From Luteimonas sp. 9C (lineage in GTDB: Bacteria > Pseudomonadota > Gammaproteobacteria > Xanthomonadales > Xanthomonadaceae), in assembly GCF_902506295.1 (NCBI RefSeq), contig NZ_LR733312.1:2452759-2516758 (forward strand): a DNA stretch of 64,000 bases, in the 5' to 3' direction. Below are positions 56,291 to 64,000 of the stretch, piece after piece. Each line of letters opens with the position of its first letter. The stretch's first letter is position 1. The notes beneath the pieces are model-generated. The model worked only from the letters and a program-made list of their open reading frames with translations, did no database searches and had not been told where the DNA came from. The position numbers were made by a program, and so were the translations under genes.

Positions 56291-57991
56291 TCAGGCCTTG
56301 GCCGGCGCCTCGCTGTAGCGGCGGATCATCCACCACTGCTGCAGCAGGCCGAGGCCGCCGTTGGTGACCCAGTACAGCACCAGACCCGACGGGAAGAAGA
56401 TCATGATCGCGCCGAACACCAGCGGCATGAACTGCATGATCTTGGCCTGCATCGGATCCATGCCGACCATCGGCGTGAGCTTCTGCGTCGCCCACATGAT
56501 CGCGATGTTGAGCACCGGCAGGATGAAGTACGGATCGCGCGCGGTCAGGTCCTGGATCCACAGCATCCACGGCGTGTGGCGCAGTTCCACCGATTCCAGC
56601 AACACCCAGTACAGGGCGAAGAACACCGGCATCTGCAGCAGCACCGGCAGGCAGCCGCCGATCGGATTGATCTTCTCCTTCTTGTAGAGCTCCATCATCG
56701 CCATCTGGAACTTCTGCTTGTCGTCGCCGTAGCGTTCTTTCAGCTGGGCGATGCGCGGCTGGAACTTGCGCATCTTCGCCATCGACTTGTACTGCGCGAC
56801 CGACAGCGGATACAGCGCCAGTTTCACCAGCAGCACCAGGCCGATGATCGACCAGCCCCAGTTGCCGATCAGGCCGTGCAGCTTGGCCAGCACCCAGAAC
56901 AGACCTTCGCCGAGCATCGCGAAGATCGAGAAGCGGCTGTAGTCGACGACGCGGTCGAGACCGCGCACGCCCTGCGCCTGGATCAGGTCGACCTGCTTGG
57001 GGCCGACCCACAGACGGGCGGTGGTCGAGGCCTGCTGGCCGGCGGGCACGGCGATCGGCGCCCCGAACTCGCGGATCAGGTACCGCGGCGCGCCGGTGCT
57101 GCGGTCGATCTGCATCGAGATCGTGCCGGTGTCGTCGGGACGCGGGATCCACGCACTGAAGAAGTGATGCTGGACCATCGCGATCCAGATGTTGCTGTCC
57201 TTGGCATTGAGCGGGCCGTCGCTCTCGAAGTCCCCGAGCTGGCGGCGGCTGTAGCCGATGTCGTTGCCGAACCAGGTCGCGCCGACCAGGCTGTAGGACT
57301 CGGGATTGGTCATGCCGCGCTTGACCGCCGGCGCGGTGCGGATCAGCTGGCGGTACGGGAAGCCCTGCCATGCCGCGCTGCCGGTGTTGACGATTTCGTC
57401 GCGGACTTCGATCGCGTAGTCGCCGCGGGTCAGCACGAAGCTGCGACGGATCGTCACGCCGTTGGCGCCGGTCCACACGAAAGGCACGATGACGGTGTTC
57501 TCGCCCTGCGCGAGGGTCGCCGACGTCGCGGTGCCTTCGGGCACGAACTGGCCCTCGTGGCTCGGCGCGGCATTGCTGCTGCTGACCCAGCCGGTCTGGG
57601 CGGCGTAGTAGTGCAGCGGGTCGGTGTCGAACATCCGCACCGGCGGCGCACCGTCGTCGCGGGTCTCCGGATACGCCAGCAGATCGGCTTCGATCACGTT
57701 GCCGGCGTCGAGCACCACGCGGAGCACGTCGGTCTGGGCGACGACCTGCCGCGCGGCCGGCGCAGGTGTCCCGGCGACCGGCGCGGGCGGCACCGGCGCG
57801 GCATCGGTGGGCGCGGTCGGCACGGCGGCGCTGCCGGCGGCAGCGCCCGGCACGGTGACCGACGGCGACGCTTGGGCGGCACTGGTCTGCGGCTGGGCCG
57901 CGGCTGCGGTCTTTTCCTTGCCCCACTCCATCCACAGCAACACGGCCACCATCAGCCAGGCGAGGACGAGGAAAGTACGGATCTGGTTCAT
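56291..57991 (-). CDS. yidC: Membrane protein insertase YidC
   Basis: 566 aa. It inserts and folds inner-membrane proteins with or without SecYEG. An N-terminal helix ([20 protein letters not shown]) is followed by an Ala/Thr/Pro-rich linker, the large periplasmic P1 beta domain (about 60-345), then five conserved helices with a Lys/Arg-rich cytoplasmic loop ([20 protein letters not shown]) and [14 protein letters not shown]. It follows rnpA with a gap of only 13 nt; the small yidD often found between them is missing. Confidence 0.97.
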   Translation of the reverse strand: MNQIRTFLVLAWLMVAVLLWMEWGKEKTAAAAQPQTSAAQASPSVTVPGAAAGSAAVPTAPTDAAPVPPAPVAGTPAPAARQVVAQTDVLRVVLDAGNVIEADLLAYPETRDDGAPPVRMFDTDPLHYYAAQTGWVSSSNAAPSHEGQFVPEGTATSATLAQGENTVIVPFVWTGANGVTIRRSFVLTRGDYAIEVRDEIVNTGSAAWQGFPYRQLIRTAPAVKRGMTNPESYSLVGATWFGNDIGYSRRQLGDFESDGPLNAKDSNIWIAMVQHHFFSAWIPRPDDTGTISMQIDRSTGAPRYLIREFGAPIAVPAGQQASTTARLWVGPKQVDLIQAQGVRGLDRVVDYSRFSIFAMLGEGLFWVLAKLHGLIGNWGWSIIGLVLLVKLALYPLSVAQYKSMAKMRKFQPRIAQLKERYGDDKQKFQMAMMELYKKEKINPIGGCLPVLLQMPVFFALYWVLLESVELRHTPWMLWIQDLTARDPYFILPVLNIAIMWATQKLTPMVGMDPMQAKIMQFMPLVFGAIMIFFPSGLVLYWVTNGGLGLLQQWWMIRRYSEAPAKA

Positions 57992-58004
57992 CAGGCAGGC
58001 AGGC

Positions 58005-58421
58005 TCATGCGCCGGAAGACACCGGCGTGGATGGAATCGGGGAGGCGGGCATTGTGCCGGCCGCGGCTGACGGCGGCAACGCGCGGGCGCGCCGCAACAC
58101 ATTGAGAAAGGCGGCGCGCAAGGCGGGATTGTCGGCCTGCGCGGCGGCAGGACGGGCCACGACGACGTAGCTGCCGGGCGCCAGCTGGGGCTGCATCAGG
58201 CGGAACGCATCGCGCAGGACGCGCTTGATCCGGTTGCGGCCCACGGCCCGCTTGTCGACCTTGCGCGACACGGCAAGGCCCAACCGCGCCGGGCCTGCTT
58301 CGGACAACAGATGCACGGCCAGCATCGGCGACGCGGTCCGCGTCGCACTGGCGAAGATTCGATCGAAATCCGCACGCGCGCGCACACGCACGTGCCGCGG
58401 ATAGCGGACACCGGCGGTCAT
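58005..58421 (-). CDS. rnpA: Ribonuclease P protein component
   Basis: 138 aa. The RNase P protein helps the catalytic RNA to process the 5' ends of tRNA. The RNR signature AVGRNRIKRVLRDAFR (about 64-79) is intact, after an N-terminal FDRIFASATR helix. A Pro/Ala-rich tail of about 20 aa extends the usual length. It lies 61 nt after rpmH. Confidence 0.95.
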   Translation of the reverse strand: MTAGVRYPRHVRVRARADFDRIFASATRTASPMLAVHLLSEAGPARLGLAVSRKVDKRAVGRNRIKRVLRDAFRLMQPQLAPGSYVVVARPAAAQADNPALRAAFLNVLRRARALPPSAAAGTMPASPIPSTPVSSGA

Positions 58422-58482
58422 GGAAGCTGCGCTGCAGAACGGGTCGGGAGTGCGGAGACGCGACTCACCGACCCGGAGGGCT

Positions 58483-58623
58483 TCAGGCCGAGAGGACCTT
58501 GCGGCCCTTCGCGCGACGACGCGCGAGGATCTTGCGGCCGTCGGCCGTCGCCATGCGGGCACGGAAACCGTGATCGCGCTTGCGCTTGAGGTTGCTGGGC
58601 TGATAGGTGCGCTTGGTAGCCAT
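58483..58623 (-). CDS. rpmH: 50S ribosomal protein L34
   Basis: 46 aa, the usual length. The sequence runs [19 protein letters not shown] through [20 protein letters not shown] to KVLSA, the full L34 pattern. Its promoter is at 58663-58692. It is the first gene of the rpmH-rnpA-yidC-mnmE run away from dnaA. Confidence 0.97.
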   Translation of the reverse strand: MATKRTYQPSNLKRKRDHGFRARMATADGRKILARRRAKGRKVLSA

Positions 58624-58662
58624 GGTCGAGCCCTTCGGGCAACGTGACGAATAGAACCGGAA

Positions 58663-58692
58663 ATTCTAGCGGCCTGTGACCTGACCGGTCAA
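58663..58692 (-). promoter_or_regulatory. Promoter of the rpmH operon
   Basis: On the minus strand TTGACC (58692-58687), an 18-nt spacer, TAGAAT (58668-58663), with the ATG 40 nt downstream. This is one of the better sigma-70 matches in the window. Confidence 0.7.
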
Positions 58693-58830
58693 GCCGGGTC
58701 TGTCATGCGCGCCGCGCCAGCCGCACGGCGCCGGGCCGCGGGTGGCGACATGATAGTCTGCGTGCCCTTCCCCGGCGACCTGGCCGCGCACCTGCGTGGC
58801 GGCGCCCGCTTTGTCGAATTCCGCCGCATG

Positions 58831-60168
58831 ATGGATGCCTGGCCCCGCTGCCTTCAACGCCTCGAAGCCGAGTTTCCGGCCGAGGATGTCCACACCTGGC
58901 TCAAGCCGCTCCAGGCCCAGGCCGACGACCGCTCGACCGTGCTGTACGCCCCGAATGCCTTCGTCCGCGACGAAGTGCAGGCGCGCTACATGCCGCGGAT
59001 CCGCGAGTTGCTGGCGCACTTCGCCGGCGTCGAGGATGTGAGCCTGCAGGTCGGGTCGCTGCCCCGTGCAGCCGCGCCGCCGCCGGCGAGCCTGCTGTCG
59101 GGAAGCGATGCCCGGTCCCAGCCCGCCGCGCCGATCGAAGCCTTCGCCGGCAACATGGACAGCCACTACACCTTCGACAACTTCGTCGAGGGCCGCAGCA
59201 ACCAGATGGGCCGCGCCGCCGCCTGGCAGGCGGCGCTCAAGCCGGGCGACCGCGCCCACAACCCGCTGCTGCTCTACGGCGGCACGGGCCTGGGCAAGAC
59301 CCATCTGATGTTCGCCGCCGGCAACGCGATGCGCCAGGCCAATCCCCGTGCGCGCGTGCTGTATCTGCGTTCGGAGGAGTTCTACAGCGCGTTCTTCCGC
59401 TCGATCCAGGAAAAGACCTCGGACCAGTTCAAGCGGCAGTTCCGCCAGATCGACGCGCTGCTGATCGACGACATCCAGTTCTTCGCCGGCAAGGACCGCA
59501 CCCAGGAAGAGTTCTTCCACACCTTCAATACGCTGTTCGACAGCAAGCAGCAGATCATCATGACCTGCGACCGCTATCCGCGTGAGGTGGATGGCCTCGA
59601 GCCACGGCTCAAGTCGCGCCTGGCCTGGGGCCTGTCGGTGGCGATCGATCCGCCCGATTTCGAGACCCGCGCCGCGATCGTGCTGGCCAAGGCCGCAGAG
59701 CGCGGGACCCAGGTGCCCGACGACGTGGCGTTCCTGCTGGCCAAGAAGATGCATTCCAACGTGCGCGACCTCGAGGGCGCGCTCAACACCTTGGCCGCGC
59801 GCGCGAACTTCATGGGCCGGGCGATCACGGTCGAGTTCGCCCAGGAGACGCTGCGCGACCTGCTGCGTGCCCAGCAGCAGGCGATCAGCATGTCCAACAT
59901 CCAGAAGGTCGTGGCCGACTATTACGGCCTGCAGATCAAGGACCTGCTCTCCAAGCGCCGGACACGCTCGCTGGCGCGTCCGCGTCAGGTGGCGATGGCA
60001 CTGTCCAAGGAACTCACGGAACACAGCCTGCCAGAGATCGGCGAGGCCTTCGCGGGTCGCGACCACACCACCGTGCTGCACGCCTGCCGGCAGATCCGCA
60101 CACTGATCGAAAGCGACGGCAAACTGCGCGAGGACTGGGACAAGCTGATCCGTAAACTCAGCGAGTAA
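58831..60168 (+). CDS. dnaA: Chromosomal replication initiator DnaA
   Basis: 445 aa. Domain I starts [16 protein letters not shown] as in other Xanthomonadaceae, and this decided the start; an ATG one codon earlier is possible. Domain III has Walker [10 protein letters not shown] (about 150) and Walker [10 protein letters not shown] (about 210). The domain IV DNA-binding signature is [14 protein letters not shown] (about 408). It opens the origin by binding the boxes in the adjacent gap. Confidence 0.97.
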   Translation: MDAWPRCLQRLEAEFPAEDVHTWLKPLQAQADDRSTVLYAPNAFVRDEVQARYMPRIRELLAHFAGVEDVSLQVGSLPRAAAPPPASLLSGSDARSQPAAPIEAFAGNMDSHYTFDNFVEGRSNQMGRAAAWQAALKPGDRAHNPLLLYGGTGLGKTHLMFAAGNAMRQANPRARVLYLRSEEFYSAFFRSIQEKTSDQFKRQFRQIDALLIDDIQFFAGKDRTQEEFFHTFNTLFDSKQQIIMTCDRYPREVDGLEPRLKSRLAWGLSVAIDPPDFETRAAIVLAKAAERGTQVPDDVAFLLAKKMHSNVRDLEGALNTLAARANFMGRAITVEFAQETLRDLLRAQQQAISMSNIQKVVADYYGLQIKDLLSKRRTRSLARPRQVAMALSKELTEHSLPEIGEAFAGRDHTTVLHACRQIRTLIESDGKLREDWDKLIRKLSE

Positions 60169-60421
60169 GCTGTGCGTCCCGGCTGCTGCACAACACGGGG
60201 GCCGGACGTGGACAGCCTGTGGACAATTTGAGGGGTCGAAAGTTGTCCACAGCTTGATCCACCACTCCACACCGCACTGTCCACCGGGTTTGGAAGCTCC
60301 AAAAAGTCAATCGATTCAGTGGTTTGCAGTAGATACCAACCGATTTCGGCTCTACCCAGCACCACCATTTTTAGATTTATATCCTTTTTATAAAAGCACG
60401 GGACAAGGGGATAACACCGAC
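60169..60421. other. Probable chromosomal origin oriC
   Basis: The gap between dnaA and dnaN has DnaA-box-like sites TGTGGACAA (60218-60226), TTGTCCACA (60243-60251) and a weaker CTGTCCACC (60277-60285), facing one another. Then comes a strongly AT-rich tract (60364-60395, ATTTTTAGATTTATATCC and TTTTTATAAAA) suitable as the unwinding element. The dnaN promoter (TATAAA at 60389-60394) probably overlaps it. Genes on both sides run outward. Confidence 0.8.
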
Positions 60422-61522
60422 ATGCGTTTCAGTCTCCAACGCGAAACACTGCTCAAGCCGCTGGCCCAGGTCGTCAACGTCGTCGAGCGCCGCCAGACCC
60501 TGCCCGTGCTGGCCAACCTGCTGGTCCAGGTCCAGGACGGCCAACTGTCGTTGACCGGTACCGACCTTGAAGTCGAGATGGTCTCGCGCCGTGCGGTCGA
60601 CGATGCCCAGGATGGCGAAACCACGATTCCGGCGCGCAAGCTGTTCGACATCGTTCGCGCACTGCCCGACGGCAGCAAGGTCGTGATCTCGCAGTCCGGT
60701 GAGAAAATCACCGTGCAGGCCGGTCGCAGCCGCTTCACGCTGTCGAGCCTGCCGGCGGGCGATTTCCCGTCCGTGGACGAGGTCGAGGCGACCGATCGCA
60801 TCGCGGTGCCGGAGGCGGCCCTCAAGGAACTCATCGAGCGCACCGCGTTCGCGATGGCGCAGCAGGATGTCCGCTATTACCTCAACGGCCTGCTGTTCGA
60901 TCTGGGCGACACGCGTCTGCGCTGCGTGGCGACCGACGGCCATCGGCTGGCGCTGTGCGAAACCACGCTGGAGACGGCGGTCCAGACCAAGCGCCAGATC
61001 ATCCTGCCGCGCAAGGGCGTGACCGAGCTGCAGCGCCTGCTCGAAGGCGGCGACAAGACGCTGGAACTGGAGCTAGGCCGCAACCACCTCCGGGTCAAGC
61101 GCGACGATGTGACCTTTACTAGCAAGCTGATCGACGGCCGGTTCCCGGATTACGAGGCGGTGATTCCGATCGGCGCCGACCGCGAAGTGACGATCGACCG
61201 CGAACTGCTGCGCGCCGCGTTGCAGCGTGTGGCGATCCTGTCGAACGAGAAGTACCGCGGCGTGCGTCTGGAAGTCTCGCCGGGCACGGTGCGCATCAAT
61301 GCGCACAATCCCGAGCAGGAAGAGGCGCACGAGGAAGTCGAGGCCGATACCAAGGTCGACGACCTGGCGGTGGGTTTCAACGTCAACTACCTGCTGGATG
61401 CGCTGACCGCACTGCGGGGCGAACAGGTGATCCTGAAGCTGCGCGATGCGAACTCGTCCGCCCTGGTGCGTGAAGCGACGGACGAACGCAGCCGTCACGT
61501 GGTGATGCCGCTGCGTCTCTGA
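60422..61522 (+). CDS. dnaN: DNA polymerase III sliding clamp (beta subunit)
   Basis: 366 aa, the usual length, with three clamp domains. Typical segments are MRFSLQRETLLKPLAQVVNVV, split here only by the family pattern, ATDGHRLAL and the C-terminal RHVVMPLRL (clamp ends PMRL in many). AAGGGG precedes the ATG. It is followed by a parS-like site and a hairpin. Confidence 0.98.
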   Translation: MRFSLQRETLLKPLAQVVNVVERRQTLPVLANLLVQVQDGQLSLTGTDLEVEMVSRRAVDDAQDGETTIPARKLFDIVRALPDGSKVVISQSGEKITVQAGRSRFTLSSLPAGDFPSVDEVEATDRIAVPEAALKELIERTAFAMAQQDVRYYLNGLLFDLGDTRLRCVATDGHRLALCETTLETAVQTKRQIILPRKGVTELQRLLEGGDKTLELELGRNHLRVKRDDVTFTSKLIDGRFPDYEAVIPIGADREVTIDRELLRAALQRVAILSNEKYRGVRLEVSPGTVRINAHNPEQEEAHEEVEADTKVDDLAVGFNVNYLLDALTALRGEQVILKLRDANSSALVREATDERSRHVVMPLRL

Positions 61523-61555
61523 CGTCATCGGTAGACTGGGCGCCCGTCGCCCACA

Positions 61556-61571
61556 TGTTTCACGTGGAACA
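61556..61571. other. parS-like palindrome 1
   Basis: TGTTTCACGTGGAACA, one base from each of the two classic parS forms. It lies in the dnaN-recF gap. It is the binding sequence expected for ParB/Spo0J. Confidence 0.8.
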
Positions 61572-61572
61572 C

Positions 61573-61594
61573 GACGCCCGGCTTGCCGGGCGTC
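61573..61594 (+). terminator. Hairpin between dnaN and recF
   Basis: Stem GACGCCCGGC/GCCGGGCGTC with a 2-nt centre, then TTCCGTTCC. It starts 50 nt after dnaN and sits next to the first parS-like site. Confidence 0.6.
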
Positions 61595-61627
61595 TTCCGT
61601 TCCGGCCTGGTTGCCTCTTGGATATCC

Positions 61628-62725
61628 GTGCAGATCACCCGCTTCGACCTCCACAACGTGCGCAATCTGCAGCCGACTTCGCTGCGGCCCGGACCCGGCT
61701 TGAATTTGTTGCTGGGTGACAACGGCGCCGGCAAGACCAGCGTGCTGGAGGGACTGCACCTGATGGCGTATGGGCGCAGTTTCCGGGGCCGCGTGCGCGA
61801 CGGACTCGTCCAGCGCGGGCGCGAGGCGATCGAACTGTATGTCGAGTGGCAGGACGACCCGGCACAACCGGATCGGTACCGTCGGGCCGGTCTGCGCCAC
61901 ACCGGGCAGGACTGGACCGGCCGACTGGATGGGCAGGACGTCGCCCAGCTGGGCGATCTGTGTGCAGCGCTGATGGTCGTGACCTTCGAGCCAGGGAGTC
62001 ATGCGCTGATATCGGGGAGCAGCGAGGTGCGCCGCCGGTTCCTGGACTGGGGGCTGTTCCACGTGGAACAGGACTTCCTGCAACAGTGGCGGCGGTACGC
62101 ACGGGCGCTGCGTCAGCGGAACGCGTTGCTGAAGTCCGGCGCGGGTGGTTCCCAGCTCGATGCGTGGGACCTGGAGCTTGTCGATGCTGCTCTACCGTTG
62201 GATGTCAGGCGGGAGGGCTATCTCCAGCGGCTGCAGACTGCGGTGCAGGCGGTGGCCGCCCAGGTCGCGCCGGCGCTGGGCATCCCGGAACTCGTGTTTC
62301 TTCCGGGCTGGCGGCGCCAGGATCTGTCGCTGGCCGACGCGCTGGTCGTGGCACGCGACCGGGACCGGGCGATGGGGCACACCAGCGTTGGTCCCCACCG
62401 TGCCGACTGGCGGATCCGGTTCGATGATCGGCCGGAGCAGTCCCTGCTCTCGCGGGGGCAGGCTAAGCAATCGGCGTTGTGCTGCCTGCTGGCGCAGGCG
62501 CGCGACTGTGCGGATCGATTTGCCGGCCGTTGGCCCGTGATCGCGCTCGACGATCTGGCGTCGGAGCTGGATCGGCACCATCAACGACACGTCCTGACCT
62601 ACCTGCAGCAGGCCGGTGCACAGGTGCTGATCACCGGCACCGAACGCCCTGACCACTGGCCCACCGGGGTGCTTGAAAGTGCCGTGACGTTCCACGTGGA
62701 ACATGGCGCAGTGCGCGCCGTCTAG
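61628..62725 (+). CDS. recF: DNA replication and repair protein RecF
   Basis: 365 aa SMC-like ATPase that loads RecA at gaps. Walker [13 protein letters not shown] (about 32-43) is followed by the family segment [18 protein letters not shown], the signature [12 protein letters not shown] and Walker [14 protein letters not shown]. The start is GTG ([13 protein letters not shown]). Two parS-like sites fall in its codons, both read as FHVE: at about residue 143-148 and at the extreme C-terminus (about 354-359). Confidence 0.95.
   Translation: MQITRFDLHNVRNLQPTSLRPGPGLNLLLGDNGAGKTSVLEGLHLMAYGRSFRGRVRDGLVQRGREAIELYVEWQDDPAQPDRYRRAGLRHTGQDWTGRLDGQDVAQLGDLCAALMVVTFEPGSHALISGSSEVRRRFLDWGLFHVEQDFLQQWRRYARALRQRNALLKSGAGGSQLDAWDLELVDAALPLDVRREGYLQRLQTAVQAVAAQVAPALGIPELVFLPGWRRQDLSLADALVVARDRDRAMGHTSVGPHRADWRIRFDDRPEQSLLSRGQAKQSALCCLLAQARDCADRFAGRWPVIALDDLASELDRHHQRHVLTYLQQAGAQVLITGTERPDHWPTGVLESAVTFHVEHGAVRAV
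62055..62070. other. parS-like palindrome 2 (inside recF)
   Basis: TGTTCCACGTGGAACA, a perfect 16-bp palindrome identical to the pseudomonad parS consensus, within recF codons for LFHVEQ. Confidence 0.85.
62688..62703. other. parS-like palindrome 3 (3' end of recF)
   Basis: CGTTCCACGTGGAACA, one mismatch from the perfect palindrome, in the last recF codons. Confidence 0.8.
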
Positions 62726-62760
62726 ACGACGCACAGACCGACGGCGGCTCGACCCCTCAT

Positions 62761-62776
62761 TGTTCCACGTGGAACA
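62761..62776. other. parS-like palindrome 4
   Basis: TGTTCCACGTGGAACA, perfect, in the recF-gyrB gap. Confidence 0.85.
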
Positions 62777-62814
62777 CGATTCGCCCGCCGGCAGTAGGGT
62801 CTTTCCGGCGCGCG

Positions 62815-62830
62815 TGTTCCACGTGGAACG
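62815..62830. other. parS-like palindrome 5
   Basis: TGTTCCACGTGGAACG, one end mismatch, 54 bp after palindrome 4 and 25 bp before the gyrB promoter element. Confidence 0.8.
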
Positions 62831-62854
62831 CCCGCCGGAGGCCCTGCCTCGAAC

Positions 62855-62863
62855 TGCTATAAT
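62855..62863 (+). promoter_or_regulatory. Extended -10 promoter of gyrB
   Basis: TGCTATAAT, an extended -10, about 88 nt before the gyrB ATG. No good -35 is seen, as often with extended -10 promoters. A parS-like site ends 24 bp upstream, so ParB spreading could affect it. Confidence 0.65.
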
Positions 62864-62951
62864 TCCGCCCTTGCGGCCCATTCCTGCCGCGCCCGTCCGG
62901 TCCCCGGGTGGTGCGCCTGGATGCCGCGCTCCCGGCCAGACAGCGAACCGA

Positions 62952-64000
62952 ATGAGCGACGAGACGATCTCCGGCGGCGCCCCCGCCAATTCCGACTACG
63001 ATTCCAGCCGCATCACCGTCCTGCGTGGCCTCGAGGCCGTCCGCAAGCGTCCGGGCATGTACATCGGCGATGTGCACGACGGCACCGGCCTGCACCACAT
63101 GGTGTTCGAAGTCGTCGACAACTCGATCGACGAAGCGCTGGCCGGCCACGCCGACGACATCGTGGTGACCATCCACGAGGATGGTTCGGTGTCGGTCTCG
63201 GACAACGGCCGCGGTATTCCGGTCGACATCCACAAGGAAGAAGGGATCTCGGCCGCCGAGGTCATCATGACCCAGCTGCACGCGGGCGGTAAGTTCGACG
63301 ACAACAGCTACAAGGTCTCGGGCGGTCTGCATGGCGTCGGCGTGTCGGTGGTCAACGCGCTCAGCGAGAAGCTCACGCTCGACATCTGGCGCGATGGCTA
63401 TCACCACCATCAGGAATACGCGATGGGCGAGGCCGTGACGCCTGTCCAGCGCGGCGAGGCCTCGACCAAACGTGGCACGCTGCTGCGCTTCTGGCCGGCG
63501 GTGGCCACGTTCTCCGACGTGACCTTCCACTACGACATCTTGGCCCGCCGCCTGCGCGAGCTCTCGTTCCTCAACTCGGGTGTCCGGATCAATCTGGTCG
63601 ACCTGCGCGGCGATGGCCGTCGCGACCTGTTCGAGTACGAGGGCGGCATCCGGTCGTTCGTCGAGCATCTGGCGCAGCTCAAGACGCCGCTGCATCCGAA
63701 CGTGATCTCGGTGACCGGCGAGCAGAGCGGCATCACGGTCGATGTCGCCCTGCAGTGGACCGACGCCTACCAAGAAACGATGTTCTGCTTCACCAACAAC
63801 ATCCCGCAGAAGGATGGCGGCACCCACCTGATCGGGTTCCGCGCGGCGCTCACGCGGACGCTGACGAACTACATCGAGCGCAACGGTATCGCCAAGCAGG
63901 CCAAGGTGGCGCTGTCCGGCGACGACATGCGCGAGGGCATGATCGCCGTGCTGTCGGTGAAGGTGCCGGACCCGAGCTTCTCCTCGCAGACCAAGGAAAA
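62952..64000 (+). CDS. gyrB: DNA gyrase subunit B (3' end off the window)
   Basis: 349 codons of about 810 are present. The GHKL ATPase domain is intact: [12 protein letters not shown] (about 51-62), DNGRGIPVD (about 84-92), [15 protein letters not shown] (about 120-134) and the Lys loop [11 protein letters not shown] (about 290-300). It supplies the energy for negative supercoiling with GyrA. The ATG was chosen to give MSDETISGG before the conserved start [21 protein letters not shown]. Confidence 0.97.
   Translation, partial: MSDETISGGAPANSDYDSSRITVLRGLEAVRKRPGMYIGDVHDGTGLHHMVFEVVDNSIDEALAGHADDIVVTIHEDGSVSVSDNGRGIPVDIHKEEGISAAEVIMTQLHAGGKFDDNSYKVSGGLHGVGVSVVNALSEKLTLDIWRDGYHHHQEYAMGEAVTPVQRGEASTKRGTLLRFWPAVATFSDVTFHYDILARRLRELSFLNSGVRINLVDLRGDGRRDLFEYEGGIRSFVEHLAQLKTPLHPNVISVTGEQSGITVDVALQWTDAYQETMFCFTNNIPQKDGGTHLIGFRAALTRTLTNYIERNGIAKQAKVALSGDDMREGMIAVLSVKVPDPSFSSQTKE

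Noticed and set aside
55925-58105. Long plus-strand frame opposite yidC
   Set aside because: It is antisense to yidC, which is intact and in conserved order.

Overview
The window is about 64 kb of GC-rich (roughly 70%) chromosome from a gammaproteobacterium of the Xanthomonadaceae/Lysobacteraceae, most like Luteimonas, Lysobacter or Stenotrophomonas. This rests on the gene order at the right end (mnmE-yidC-rnpA-rpmH facing away from dnaA-dnaN-recF-gyrB), a DnaA that begins MDAWPRCL, an efflux locus laid out like Stenotrophomonas smeU1VW with a divergent LysR regulator, and xanthomonad-type intergenic repeats. The genus is inference. No rRNA, tRNA, insertion sequence, prophage or CRISPR array is visible. 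Both edges cut genes: an RND pump gene on the left and gyrB on the right.

Layout. 0-5.6 kb: RND multidrug efflux operon (degenerate SDR, membrane-fusion lipoprotein, pump) divergent from a LysR regulator across a control region with a perfect 14-bp inverted repeat. 5.6-6.2 kb: no gene, but two inverted copies of a long intergenic repeat. 6.2-16.6 kb: two NAD(P)H oxidoreductases, a lipoprotein methyltransferase, rluE, a receiver-histidine kinase, a small membrane protein, hrpB and a secreted multidomain endonuclease. 16.7-27 kb: tatD, uppP, pyrE with a coupled acetyltransferase, xthA-ampG-small RHH-like gene, anmK, an MepM-like peptidase and tyrS; several of these handle peptidoglycan or its lipid carrier. 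27-33 kb: M28 peptidase, I78 inhibitor lipoprotein, small lipoproteins, a Gly/Ala-rich protein, MltB-like transglycosylase, YchJ, radC. 33.5-39 kb: coaC-coaB-dut-algC, with coaC and coaB as separate overlapping genes, then a periplasm-directed minimal DNA ligase. 39-46.6 kb: mechanosensitive channel, patatin lipoprotein, second M28 peptidase, and an osmoprotectant-type ABC importer whose binding domain is fused in front of the permease. 46.6-50.2 kb: Ku-LigD end joining. 50.6-54.7 kb: GH3 beta-glucosidase with a LacI-type operator, a hydrolase and a TonB-domain lipoprotein. 54.9-64 kb: the replication-origin region.

The right end reads as a working unit. The dnaA-dnaN gap has DnaA boxes and an AT-rich tract and is the likely oriC. 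Five near-identical 16-bp palindromes matching the chromosomal parS consensus lie between dnaN and gyrB, two of them inside recF codons. Genes on both sides are transcribed away from the origin. The parS cluster, the split coaC/coaB, the degenerate SDR that opens the efflux operon, the binding-domain-first ABC fusion and the repeat families are the observations most worth following.
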